Assembly: GCF_039521845.1 (NCBI RefSeq)
Contig: NZ_BAAACW010000042.1
Span: 1-23,345, forward strand
Length of the DNA stretch: 23,345 bases
Direction of reading: 5' to 3'
From: Alkalibacterium iburiense
GTDB taxonomy: Bacteria > Bacillota > Bacilli > Lactobacillales > Carnobacteriaceae_A
Positions within the stretch are counted from its first letter, which is position 1. Each line of letters opens with the position of its first letter. The translations under genes were made by a program, and so were the position numbers. Below, piece by piece: positions 8,468 to 16,246 of the stretch. The notes below the pieces were generated by a model. That model searched no databases. It saw only the letters and a program-made list of their open reading frames with translations, and was not told the origin of the DNA.

Positions 8468-10966
8468 TTACATACCTATTAAATCTATTTCAGAAAAATC
8501 AATTTCAACTGAATAATCATCAGATATATTTGGATATTTTACTTGTACTGACTTCAGGCTCTGATCATAGTACCAGCCTATTTCAATCTCATCGAATTCT
8601 TTATTGTAAAGAATTTGAGGAATTTCACGATTATCAATCGTCACTTTAAATGGTGCATTTTCTGGGTTAATAATATCTAAATGAATAGATTCTACTTTAG
8701 ATTCATAGCTGCCTTCTTTTTTAAATGAAAGCACTGTTTTCTGTCCCTTCTTCATCTCAATCTTTGTTCTTAGATATTCACCATCTTGATAATTTAGAGT
8801 TGTACCGTCATCTTCATACAATTCAAACACAGCATTTTTGTCTGGAGCACATATTATTTTTAAGTCTTTTACATTATCCATTGATAAATTATTAATCGTA
8901 TTTTTTGCTATTGGTAGAATTCCTCCTCCTTTTATGAATAGAGGAATACTGTCTATTTCTACTGGATAGTCAATTGTTTGACCTCCATGGTAAAGTTCAC
9001 GAGTATAGAAGTCGTAAAAGGTCTCGCCTTCAGGTAAATAGATTGATTTAGATGTCTCACCTTTTTCGACTATATTCGCAACCAGTAAACTGTCACCTAA
9101 CATGAAGTGAACGCCTTCATCATAAACATTTTCATCTGACTGAAATGCGCTAACTAACGCTTCCATCATTGGTAATCCTGTTCTATTCGCTCGATCACTT
9201 AAGCTGTAAAAATACGGAGATAGTTGATATCGGAATTGAATCGCTTCCCGAATCATCGGCGTTATTTCTTTATACATCCAAGGTTCAGTTACAGTATTAT
9301 CTGTATTCGTTGAGTGAATTGAGAAACGTGGATGAAAAATACCGTGTTGAACCCATCTCAAAAATAACTCTGGTTCAGGTGCAGGCCCTGAAAATCCTCC
9401 AATATCACAACCATGGTTGGACACACCTGATAATCCCATGCCTAATATCGTGGCTATATTGTATTTTAATGATTCCCAGCTCGTGTAATTATCCCCAGCC
9501 CAGGTTTGTGCATAACGCTGTATTCCAGCGTGACCTGAACGACAAACTATGAAAGGACGTACTTCCTCGTTCATTTCATTAATAGCTTCTTCAGTAGTAT
9601 GACACATTAAATTCGACATAACCGTTCGTACCTGAGAAATATTCGTTGGCTCACCCTCAAAATAAGCTTCAAGGTCTTCATCAATTAATCCATCGTATTC
9701 ACAATTATCATTCCAAATCGAATAGGTTCCTTTTGATAGAATAGTTTCCTTTAGATAGGTTTTCCAATGCTCTCTAGTGCTCGGTTTAGTGAAGTCAGCG
9801 TATGCGCCTTGTCCTCCCCACCATGCACCTATTCCTGGTTCTCCTTCTTTGTCTTTGATAAACATTTCTTTTTCTTTCATTTCAGAGAACAAAGGATTTT
9901 CCAGTAATAATGCAGGTTTAATATTGGGTGAAACTACTACCTTTTTTTCTTCCATTTTTTTGAAAAATGCCTCTGGGTCTTTAAACCGATTGTTATTCCA
10001 ATTGAAAACACTCCTTCTAAATGTATCATCTACTAATATATTTGAATACCCGGATGACAATTGGAATCCATCAATAGGTATGCCTTCATTGTGACTTGTC
10101 TCAATGAATTTTACGATAGCATCATCTGCATCTTTTTCCTGTTCCGCATAATACATGGAAGAACCTAAATAACCTAAGCTATAACGAGGCAGCAAAGCAG
10201 ATTTACCAGTCAAATCGGTGTAACGTTCTACAACATCCCGAATAGTTGGACCAGCAATTAAAAATAAATCAATATCTCCACCATCTGTTCTATATCGACT
10301 TTTTTTATGCCAATAGTTGCTATGCTCTCTTCCCATATCAAATTCACAGTAATAAGTATTATGATAGAAATAACCGGTGGCTTTTTTAGTATTTTTGTTT
10401 AGTTTTATATAAAATGGAATATGTTTATATAAGGAATCACGTTTTTGAGGATCGAACCCCATAGCATCAGTTGGTTTCATACTCATTTGAGTTTCTGCTT
10501 TATTTATTTCTCCTGTTTTTTCACCAAATCCATAAAAATAATCGTCCTCTTCTATTTCGCTTGAATGAGAGCGACGCAAGTTATTGTCTTCTAAGTACGC
10601 TAAGTCTGCCACATCTCGGTGGATGATTGTCCCATTTGAGTCAATGACAGTCATCCTCATAGGCTTTTTATCGATTTCTACTCGTATCTGACGTCCTATG
10701 ATAATTACTTTGTCTTCTTCAAACTCTAACGTAGATTCTGCTACTTCCACTCTTTTTCTTGCTTTTCCTAACAGCTTATCCATTCTATCTTCCCAAGCTG
10801 TCATTACTAAACTATAAGATTCTTCAACAAAATCTCCATCAAAACCTGCTCGTATTCGAATAATTTCATCTGTTAAAAACCAAATACGAATAGTTACCTC
10901 ATTTGTTAATAACTGATAATAGTTATCGACTTTTTCTACATCTATTAATTCTTTTGTAATTCTCAT
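8468..10966 (-). CDS. GH31-family alpha-glycosidase
   Basis: Glycoside hydrolase family 31 enzymes hydrolyse or transfer alpha-linked sugars by a retaining mechanism. This 832-aa protein has no signal peptide, so it acts in the cytoplasm. It has an N-terminal beta-sandwich (about 1-240), a central (beta/alpha)8 barrel (about 250-610) and C-terminal beta domains. The predicted nucleophile is Asp420 in IWNDNCEYDG and the acid/base is Asp492 in TWAGDNYTSW. The nucleophile motif differs from the WxDMNEP of ordinary alpha-glucosidases, and FSIHSTNTDNTVTEPWMY after the barrel recalls bacterial glucosyltransferase and alpha-galactosidase-like GH31 branches. The sulfoquinovosidase signature is absent. 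It follows araC by 45 bp, has GGAGG upstream, and precedes dctP by 18 bp, so its substrate is probably what the TRAP system imports. The family is certain; specificity is open. Confidence 0.92.
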   Translation of the reverse strand: MRITKELIDVEKVDNYYQLLTNEVTIRIWFLTDEIIRIRAGFDGDFVEESYSLVMTAWEDRMDKLLGKARKRVEVAESTLEFEEDKVIIIGRQIRVEIDKKPMRMTVIDSNGTIIHRDVADLAYLEDNNLRRSHSSEIEEDDYFYGFGEKTGEINKAETQMSMKPTDAMGFDPQKRDSLYKHIPFYIKLNKNTKKATGYFYHNTYYCEFDMGREHSNYWHKKSRYRTDGGDIDLFLIAGPTIRDVVERYTDLTGKSALLPRYSLGYLGSSMYYAEQEKDADDAIVKFIETSHNEGIPIDGFQLSSGYSNILVDDTFRRSVFNWNNNRFKDPEAFFKKMEEKKVVVSPNIKPALLLENPLFSEMKEKEMFIKDKEGEPGIGAWWGGQGAYADFTKPSTREHWKTYLKETILSKGTYSIWNDNCEYDGLIDEDLEAYFEGEPTNISQVRTVMSNLMCHTTEEAINEMNEEVRPFIVCRSGHAGIQRYAQTWAGDNYTSWESLKYNIATILGMGLSGVSNHGCDIGGFSGPAPEPELFLRWVQHGIFHPRFSIHSTNTDNTVTEPWMYKEITPMIREAIQFRYQLSPYFYSLSDRANRTGLPMMEALVSAFQSDENVYDEGVHFMLGDSLLVANIVEKGETSKSIYLPEGETFYDFYTRELYHGGQTIDYPVEIDSIPLFIKGGGILPIAKNTINNLSMDNVKDLKIICAPDKNAVFELYEDDGTTLNYQDGEYLRTKIEMKKGQKTVLSFKKEGSYESKVESIHLDIINPENAPFKVTIDNREIPQILYNKEFDEIEIGWYYDQSLKSVQVKYPNISDDYSVEIDFSEIDLIGM

Positions 10967-10987
10967 ACTTTTATACCTCCATTATTT

Positions 10988-11001
10988 AAAAAACGCTTTC
11001 A
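10988..11001 (-). promoter_or_regulatory. cre-like CcpA site before the GH31 gene
   Basis: On the minus strand TGAAAGCGTTTTTT matches the catabolite-responsive element consensus (TGWAANCGNTNWCA) except for the penultimate C. It lies between the araC stop and the GH31 ribosome binding site. This suggests that glucose-type catabolite repression acts on the GH31-TRAP part, by blocking read-through or a local promoter. It is a sequence match only. Confidence 0.6.
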
Positions 11002-11011
11002 ATTGAACTTA

Positions 11012-11866
11012 TTATCTAGAATTCGGTGAAATATATGATTTTTGTTGAATGGCCTCTCTAAACATACTGGGTGTCATACCAGTTCTTTCTTTTATAAACC
11101 GGCTAAAGTGAGAAGAACTTTGGAATCCACAAGCTAAAGCTATATCTTTGAAAGTTTGATCATCAGATATTTCTATTAAATATTTAGCTTGAGTAAATCG
11201 ATAATACATTAAGTATTCCATTATAGTATGTTCGGTTATATCTTTAAATATTCTTGATAAGTAGGATGAAGTTAATCCTAGTTCTTTGCTGATTTTCTCG
11301 ATAGTAATCTCTTTAGAATAATTGTTTTGCAGATAGAGTACTATCTCCTCTACATAATATTTTTTTGTATTTATGGATGCACTATCTTCAGGTTTGATTG
11401 GTCTGCACGCTCGATCAATGAACATCAATAGTTTAATAATGCCTAATTGAATTTCTTTTTTGATGAAATCAGTCTCTTCAAGTGATGTCAATCCCTGAAG
11501 ATCAGCAATGATAAATCCTATTTTTTCTAAGTTTTCTTCATTTATCACACGACGAACACTTACAGAGTTTCGATTGAATGGAGCCATTAAAGATGAACAT
11601 TCTAGCTTTTTCATTAGCCCATCCACTACATTTGACTTAAAATGTACAACACTTCTTACGTATTCGTTTTCATTTTTAATAACATGAGCCTTGTGAACGC
11701 TCTTTCCATTCATTAACAATACAGTTCCTGGAACCATGTTGATGATTTGATCACCAACAGTGTAATAACAATCTCCTCCATGAAAGACATATATTTCATA
11801 ATATTCATGTGAATGGAAGTCCAGAGGTTCTACCTTTCCTTTAGTTTTAGAAAATGCAATAACCAT
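11012..11866 (-). CDS. AraC-family transcriptional regulator
   Basis: This 284-aa regulator has an N-terminal cupin sugar-binding domain (residues 10-100, with the metal/ligand-type HSHEYYEIYVF at 18-28) and a C-terminal AraC DNA-binding domain with two helix-turn-helix units. These are at about 188-210 (ITIEKISKELGLTSSYLSRI) and 238-262 (IALACGFQSSSHFSRF, RTGMTPSMFRE). It resembles local activators of sugar-use operons. AAAGGAGGAAATAA precedes the ATG, so the start is firm. It is the first gene of the minus-strand run, 45 bp before the GH31 gene, and most likely activates GH31-dctPQM in response to the imported glycoside or its product. The inducer is not known. Confidence 0.92.
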   Translation of the reverse strand: MVIAFSKTKGKVEPLDFHSHEYYEIYVFHGGDCYYTVGDQIINMVPGTVLLMNGKSVHKAHVIKNENEYVRSVVHFKSNVVDGLMKKLECSSLMAPFNRNSVSVRRVINEENLEKIGFIIADLQGLTSLEETDFIKKEIQLGIIKLLMFIDRACRPIKPEDSASINTKKYYVEEIVLYLQNNYSKEITIEKISKELGLTSSYLSRIFKDITEHTIMEYLMYYRFTQAKYLIEISDDQTFKDIALACGFQSSSHFSRFIKERTGMTPSMFREAIQQKSYISPNSR

Positions 11867-12488
11867 TTATTTCCTCCTTTACTAAAAATGACACTGTCTT
11901 ACACTTAATTTCATCTTTATTCTAATTGAAACACTTTTGCTTTTCATTACACTATTCTATTGTAAAGACTAAATTTCTTGCCTTAGACTGAACTCTCTCC
12001 TTCAAAAGCATATTTTTCAAAAATTTTATTTGCTATTACATAACTGCTACCTTGTTATCCATACCAAATCAATGGTCTAATGACAGACATTCGTATAATA
12101 ATGAATAATATTATATAATATGTATTGCAGTTAACTGTGGATTCCATGCATAATTTACAGAACAATTGAGAACTTGAAATAGAATTTTAAGTTCTCTGGA
12201 CCCTATTAAGTTAATAATTTTTCAATAATTTACTGAAATAAAAAAAGACAGACAACTTAATGTCTATCTCTTCATATCAACTTAAAAATAACTCACTTTT
12301 TACTCCAACATTTTTTGCCATTACCATATCGCTTTCGCCGAAACCTCCTCATTCCATATGCTATTTTTCTTGTTTTTTAGAAATATATATGCTGTAGACT
12401 ATAATTAATAAAGCTAGAACTATAATATATTCGATTGTAAGGTCTCCTTTTTTCTTTATGATTTGAAAAGCTAAATTATAATCTTAAA
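11867..12488. other. Intergenic region, araC to acetyltransferase
   Basis: This 622-bp stretch carries the upstream region of araC, in which I could not settle on one promoter: the TAGAAT-like -10 candidates lack a good -35. It also holds a strong terminator for the acetyltransferase gene (12238-12269). An open stretch on the minus strand at 12361-12477 would encode a short hydrophobic peptide but has no ATG, GTG or TTG start. No RNA gene was recognised. Confidence 0.5.
12238..12269 (-). terminator. Intrinsic terminator after acetyltransferase gene
   Basis: On the minus strand AGATAGACA (12269-12261) pairs with TGTCTGTCT (12254-12246) through a six-base loop, with one T-G wobble. It is followed at once by TTTTTTTATTTC. 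This is a textbook intrinsic terminator for the transcript arriving from the acetyltransferase gene. Confidence 0.75.
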
Positions 12489-13329
12489 TCAATTCGTGTC
12501 AAATATATAAGCATCCCAAGATTCAGTTTTATCGTAGTCAAATTCGTTTATTAAACCATAAGCAAAGGGATCAACATCATCAGCTTCGATTTCAATAGTA
12601 TGGAACTCCTCAAATAGGTGGTTAAGTACTTGCTTATAAAAATCAAGGTAACCATTTAGCTTATTAACATCTTTACCTCCAATATAACCTATCTCAATGC
12701 TATCTGAATCTTCGCTTTTATAAGAAAATATATAAGCTTCAACGGCCCCTGCATTCAGCATCACATAGGAATGTTTTTGACATAACTCTTCAGAAATAAT
12801 TTCTTTCCAACGGGCATATNNNNNNNNNNNNNNNNNNNNNNNNNNNNNNNNNNNNNNNNNNNNNNNNNNNNNNNTGCAATTTAAATGTTTCCTCTTCTTG
12901 TTTGGAAGAGAGTCTTTCAAATGTTTTGAAGTTTTTCTTATAATCTAGATTAATAATAACATGATTCTTTTTCAATTCCGGTGTATAGCACTTTCTAGCA
13001 ATATTAAAGCCATATTTCTCTAAGAAGGAAACAGTTGACGTATTCTTTGATGAAGTGGCGGCCTGGAACTTTTTGGATTCAGACAAAGAGAATAACTCTT
13101 TGAATATCAGCATCCCAATTCCTTTTCTCCGTTTTTTAGGTTGAACATAGATATTTATGTATTCCCGATTTGGATGCATTTCGTTTTTAGATAAACTGCC
13201 TATCCCAATTACTTTTTCTTCATCGAAAGCTAAGGCAGTTTCAATTGCGGAATCTGCCCAATTCATGTGATAATTTTCTAATAAATGTAAGACCTGTTTT
13301 TCATATCTTTGTTCATAACTTTTTATCAT
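12489..13329 (-). CDS. GNAT acetyltransferase, broken by assembly gap
   Basis: The first about 150 residues (from ATG at 13329, after AGGAG) form a GNAT N-acetyltransferase domain. The acetyl-CoA loop is visible in YVQPKKRRKGIGMLIF, followed by STVSFLEKYGF, the usual late GNAT helix-strand. The 55 N at 12820-12874 then interrupt the gene. After the gap about 107 residues continue to the stop at 12489 (from YARWKEIISEELCQKH to AYIFDTN), probably a second GNAT-like half, for a total near 275-280 aa. The two sides are in different frames only because of the gap: a true gap length divisible by three (for example 54 or 57) would restore one reading frame. The substrate is unknown. A TATAAT (13349-13354, minus) with a weak TAGACT 18 bp upstream could be its promoter. 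Confidence 0.7.
12820..12874. other. Assembly gap of 55 N
   Basis: There are 55 undetermined bases inside the acetyltransferase gene. They mark a scaffold join. The length is probably estimated, because as given it puts the two halves of one gene out of frame. Confidence 0.95.
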
Positions 13330-13362
13330 ATATCTTATCTCCTATTTGATTATATACAATCT

Positions 13363-13590
13363 TCAGATATAGAGTCTATCTTTGTACCTTCGGACCTTAA
13401 CCCCCCTATATGGTAATGTTGATTGTTTAGCTTTGAACCATAAATGACCATCATTAAAATCCAATAAATACTGTTGATTTCTTTCTACAAATTCATTTTC
13501 TGTCATCTCATTTGAGACTATATACTCATTGGGTTTATTTAGATGAGAGTTCGATTGAAAACCTGCATAGTTCTCTAGTAAAGCTTTTAT
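13363..13590 (-). pseudogene. Remnant coding segment, start lost
   Basis: On the minus strand an open frame of about 75 codons ends at TGA (13363-13365). It has protein-like composition (its end reads WFKAKQSTLPYRGVKVRR, then YKDRLYI). It is closed upstream by TAG at 13591-13593 and has no start codon with a ribosome site; its only internal Met (NEMTENEF) lacks one. I do not recognise the family. I read it as the 3' end of a gene whose 5' part has been lost or frameshifted. It could also be chance, given its length. Confidence 0.35.
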
Positions 13591-13845
13591 CTATCTTTAA
13601 ATAATTCTACTTTAGATAACATAAAAACCTACTGTTCAGTAACTTTGGTCTTAAGCATAACTTAATAGGCTGTTTATTTCTATCTTATGTTTGGTATAAG
13701 ATATGATTCTTCACTTAGCATTTGACTCCTAATCGTTTGAGTATATAACCTGATACAACAATTCAATAAATAATAACTGAAGTACAATAAAATTTTATGT
13801 TCTTAAAGTACACATTTTTTTGAAGATGAGCAAGATATATTGTAT

Positions 13846-13891
13846 AGAAAAAAGCCCCACTCAGGAATAAGCTGTTCCCTAGTGAGGCTTT
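13846..13891 (-). terminator. Strong minus-strand terminator hairpin
   Basis: Arms at 13851-13867 and 13875-13891 form, on the minus strand, a 17-pair stem with two G-T wobbles and one mismatch around a seven-base loop. TTTTTTCTATAC follows. The stem is weaker in the plus direction. It probably ends read-through from the dha operon, although the dhaM stop codon is about 360 bp away. Confidence 0.7.
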
Positions 13892-14249
13892 CGTCTTGCT
13901 ATGGAGTTGAGGGGGCTCATCTGAACCCCTTCGAATCAAGGTTTAGAGTTATATAGTAATGGTTTTGGTAATGGTTTAGACTAAATATTCACGCATATGC
14001 CTATGTTTTATGAAACACATTGAATTTTTTACTAGCAATTTTTCGTACACTCGCTGGGCATCAATACCCGCATATTATTACTATACTGTATCAAAAATCT
14101 TTATTAATCTTTGAAATTTTAAAGTCATTATTCGAGATTTCCACACCGTTATTAGAAATACGCATGTAGGTAACGATTATGATAAATGTCTATACGAATA
14201 GTCTATATTTTGTAAAGTTTAGTTTGTTTTCATGATGCTATTTTATCTT

Positions 14250-14624
14250 TTACTTTACGTTATGCATTTCTTCTAACTGCTCTTCAATATTCTCTTGATT
14301 AACACCGGCTTGTAATAAAGCTGCGGCGGTATATGACCCTTCAACAACTGGTACATCATATATTTTAACGGTTTTATCGCTCATTTCCATTGCCATTTCC
14401 AGGTTCATTTTAGCACTACCTAAGTCATAGAAAGCTAATAAGTTTTTAGCTGAGCTATTATTAATCGCTGCTAAGGTTGTATCAAAACTTGTTCCTATTT
14501 CTTTAATATCGACTCCGCCAACCACTTGAACATCAACATCTGCTGCAACCTCTTTAATTAGACGATGAATTCCTTCAGCTATTTCATAGACATGAGAAAC
14601 AATAATAATCCCTGTTTTTTCCAT
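14250..14624 (-). CDS. dhaM: PTS-dependent DHA kinase phosphotransferase subunit
   Basis: DhaM passes phosphate from HPr of the PTS to the ADP bound to DhaL, so that dihydroxyacetone is phosphorylated at the cost of PEP. This 124-aa form contains only the EIIA-like domain, as in Lactococcus, without the extra HPr and EI-like domains of E. coli DhaM. The phosphorylatable residue is His11 in IIIVSHVYEIAEG. Later family sequence includes LLAFYDLGSAKMNLEMA and VPVVEGSYTAA. Its ATG overlaps the dhaL stop by one base (TAATG), indicating translational coupling. It is the last gene of gldA-dhaK-dhaL-dhaM. Confidence 0.95.
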   Translation of the reverse strand: MEKTGIIIVSHVYEIAEGIHRLIKEVAADVDVQVVGGVDIKEIGTSFDTTLAAINNSSAKNLLAFYDLGSAKMNLEMAMEMSDKTVKIYDVPVVEGSYTAAALLQAGVNQENIEEQLEEMHNVK

Positions 14625-15202
14625 TATTCTGCCTCCGCTCTTAACATCGTGTGAAATAATAATCCTGAAGAATAAGCACCTGGATCGATATGGCCGATGG
14701 AGCGATCACCAACATAAGATGCGCGACCTTTTTTCGCTTTCAATGGCTTAGTGGCTTCAACAGCTTCGTCAATCAATTCATGCGTTAATTCACCATTTTC
14801 AACAGCTTCTACAACAGCTATCCACACATCCACCATCGTTTTATCACCTTGTTCTGCTTTTCCACGCATTTGAATGTTTTCTAAGCCTGTTTTTAAAATC
14901 TTGGCCCATTCTTCACCAGCTGTTTCAGCTTTCATCATTCCCATAAATGCCGATCCATAAAGTGGCCCAGATGCCCCACCTACTTTACTTAATAAATTTG
15001 TTGTAATTAATTTTAGTAACTCATTTAAAGTCTCTGGTTTTTGTTCTTCAATCGCCTTAACCACGTGTGCCATCCCGCGAGACATGTTATTTCCATGATC
15101 GCTATCTCCAATCGGTGTGTCTAATTGGGTTAAATAGTCTTTTTCATTTTGAATTTTTTCATTGAATAATTCCATCCAACGAATTCCCATATCTATATTC
15201 AT
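14624..15202 (-). CDS. dhaL: DHA kinase ADP-binding subunit
   Basis: DhaL holds ADP as a permanent cofactor; it is rephosphorylated by DhaM and donates phosphate to dihydroxyacetone on DhaK. I place the start at the ATG at 15202 (protein MNIDMGIRW..., 192 aa) because AAAGGAAA lies about ten bases upstream. A start 39 bp further upstream would overlap dhaK and has no good ribosome site. Three Mg-binding Asp residues are visible in LDTPIGDSDHGNNMSRG (Asp28, 33 and 35). The conserved GGASGPLYG near 95-103 and the C-terminal KKGRASYVGDRSIGHIDPGA are present. It lies 32 bp after dhaK and overlaps dhaM by one base. Confidence 0.94.
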   Translation of the reverse strand: MNIDMGIRWMELFNEKIQNEKDYLTQLDTPIGDSDHGNNMSRGMAHVVKAIEEQKPETLNELLKLITTNLLSKVGGASGPLYGSAFMGMMKAETAGEEWAKILKTGLENIQMRGKAEQGDKTMVDVWIAVVEAVENGELTHELIDEAVEATKPLKAKKGRASYVGDRSIGHIDPGAYSSGLLFHTMLRAEAE

Positions 15203-15234
15203 TAAAATATATTTCCTTTCAGTTTTTAAAAAAA

Positions 15235-16227
15235 TTACCAATTAATAGTATCAACAGTTGCTTTTAAGGCTTCCAGATAGAAGTCATCTTCTAGACGAAG
15301 TAGAGTTAAAGATAAACCTTGCATCTCTAATGATGTCATCAGATTTCCTACTTTTGAGAATTCAATCTCCAACTTATTATCTTTCATTTGTTTGTGAACA
15401 TCATTTGCAAATACATATTGCTCCATTAGAGGTGTTCCACCTAAACCATTCACGATAATTGCAAAGCGATTGTTTGAGTTTGCTTCAAATTCTTCTAGTA
15501 ATTTTGTAAGTAATTCATCAACTAAATCTTTTGAAGTTTGTAGCTTTTCTCGCCGGTATCCAGGCTCGCCATGAATCCCCACTCCGTACTCAATTTCGTC
15601 ATCCGCTAATGTAAAACTTGGTTTACTACTTCCTGGCGTAGTCACTCCCGTTAAAGCTAATCCAATAGTTTTCATATTGGGAATTAAATTTTCAGCTAGT
15701 TCTTTAATTTCTTCAATTGACTGGCCTTTTTCAGCTGCATAGCCTAATATTTTATGGACAAATATCGTACCTGCTACACCGCGTTTTCCTTGTGTGTAGA
15801 GGCTGTCTTCGACAGCGATATCATCATCAACTACAATACTATCTATTTTAATTCCTTCCATCTCTGCGAGTTCCTGAGCCATCTCAAAGTTCATAATATC
15901 TCCTGAATAGTTCTTGATGACTAAAAATACACCTTTACCCTCGTCCGCTACTTTAATAGCTTCTAAAATTTGATCGGGCGTTGGAGAAGTAAAAACGGCT
16001 CCACAGACAGCTGCCGATAGCATTCCTGCTCCGACAAACCCAGCGTGCGCAGGTTCATGACCGCTTCCACCGCCTGAAACAATAGCCACTTTTCCCTTTT
16101 TATCGTGGGTTCGTTGTATGATTCCTGTTTCAGGAACTCTTTTAATTAATTCTGGATGGCTTAGTACCATCCCATCAATCATCTCATCAACAATGTTATC
16201 TGGATTATTTAAAATTTTCTTAATCAT
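15235..16227 (-). CDS. dhaK: Dihydroxyacetone kinase substrate-binding subunit
   Basis: DhaK binds dihydroxyacetone covalently through a histidine hemiaminal and presents it for phosphorylation by DhaL~ADP. The 330-aa protein is the standard length. Key residues are all present, each one position later than in E. coli DhaK: His57 in GGGSGHEPAH, Asp110 in KNYSGD, and the hemiaminal His219 in GVGIHGEPGYR. This rules out its being the inactive co-activator paralogue DhaQ, which lacks part of the active site. It starts 19 bp after gldA with an AGGGG-type ribosome site and ends 32 bp before dhaL. Expression would follow the gldA promoter under DhaS control. Confidence 0.96.
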   Translation of the reverse strand: MIKKILNNPDNIVDEMIDGMVLSHPELIKRVPETGIIQRTHDKKGKVAIVSGGGSGHEPAHAGFVGAGMLSAAVCGAVFTSPTPDQILEAIKVADEGKGVFLVIKNYSGDIMNFEMAQELAEMEGIKIDSIVVDDDIAVEDSLYTQGKRGVAGTIFVHKILGYAAEKGQSIEEIKELAENLIPNMKTIGLALTGVTTPGSSKPSFTLADDEIEYGVGIHGEPGYRREKLQTSKDLVDELLTKLLEEFEANSNNRFAIIVNGLGGTPLMEQYVFANDVHKQMKDNKLEIEFSKVGNLMTSLEMQGLSLTLLRLEDDFYLEALKATVDTINW

Positions 16228-16246
16228 GTCTATGTCTACCCCTATC

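Larger units (their letters stand above)
13330..14249. other. Gene-poor region before the dha operon
   Basis: These 920 bp contain no intact gene. From left to right they hold a decayed coding segment (13363-13590), an A/T-rich stretch with nothing recognised (about 13600-13840), a strong minus-strand terminator hairpin (13846-13891), and a small G+C-richer island with a hairpin and short direct repeats (13905-13980). About 270 bp of A/T-rich DNA then leads up to the dhaM stop codon. The short gene remnant and repeats suggest past rearrangement here. Confidence 0.5.

Noticed and set aside
8468..10966. Considered a sulfoquinovosidase (YihQ-like) for the GH31 enzyme
   Set aside because: The nucleophile region is IWNDNCEYDG, not the MADFGE type of sulfoquinovosidases, and the sulfonate-binding signature is not seen.
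12361..12477. Minus-strand open stretch for a short single-helix membrane peptide (IEYIIVLALLIIVYSIYI)
   Set aside because: A GGAG is nearby but no ATG, GTG or TTG start exists in frame; A/T-rich DNA gives such hydrophobic stretches by chance.
13926..13942. tRNA-like TTCGAATC motif in the repeat island
   Set aside because: No five-base T-stem pairs around it and no acceptor, D or anticodon arms can be drawn.
15235..16227. Considered whether this DhaK could be the co-activator DhaQ
   Set aside because: His57, Asp110 and His219 are all present and it lies in order with dhaL and dhaM, so it is the catalytic DhaK.
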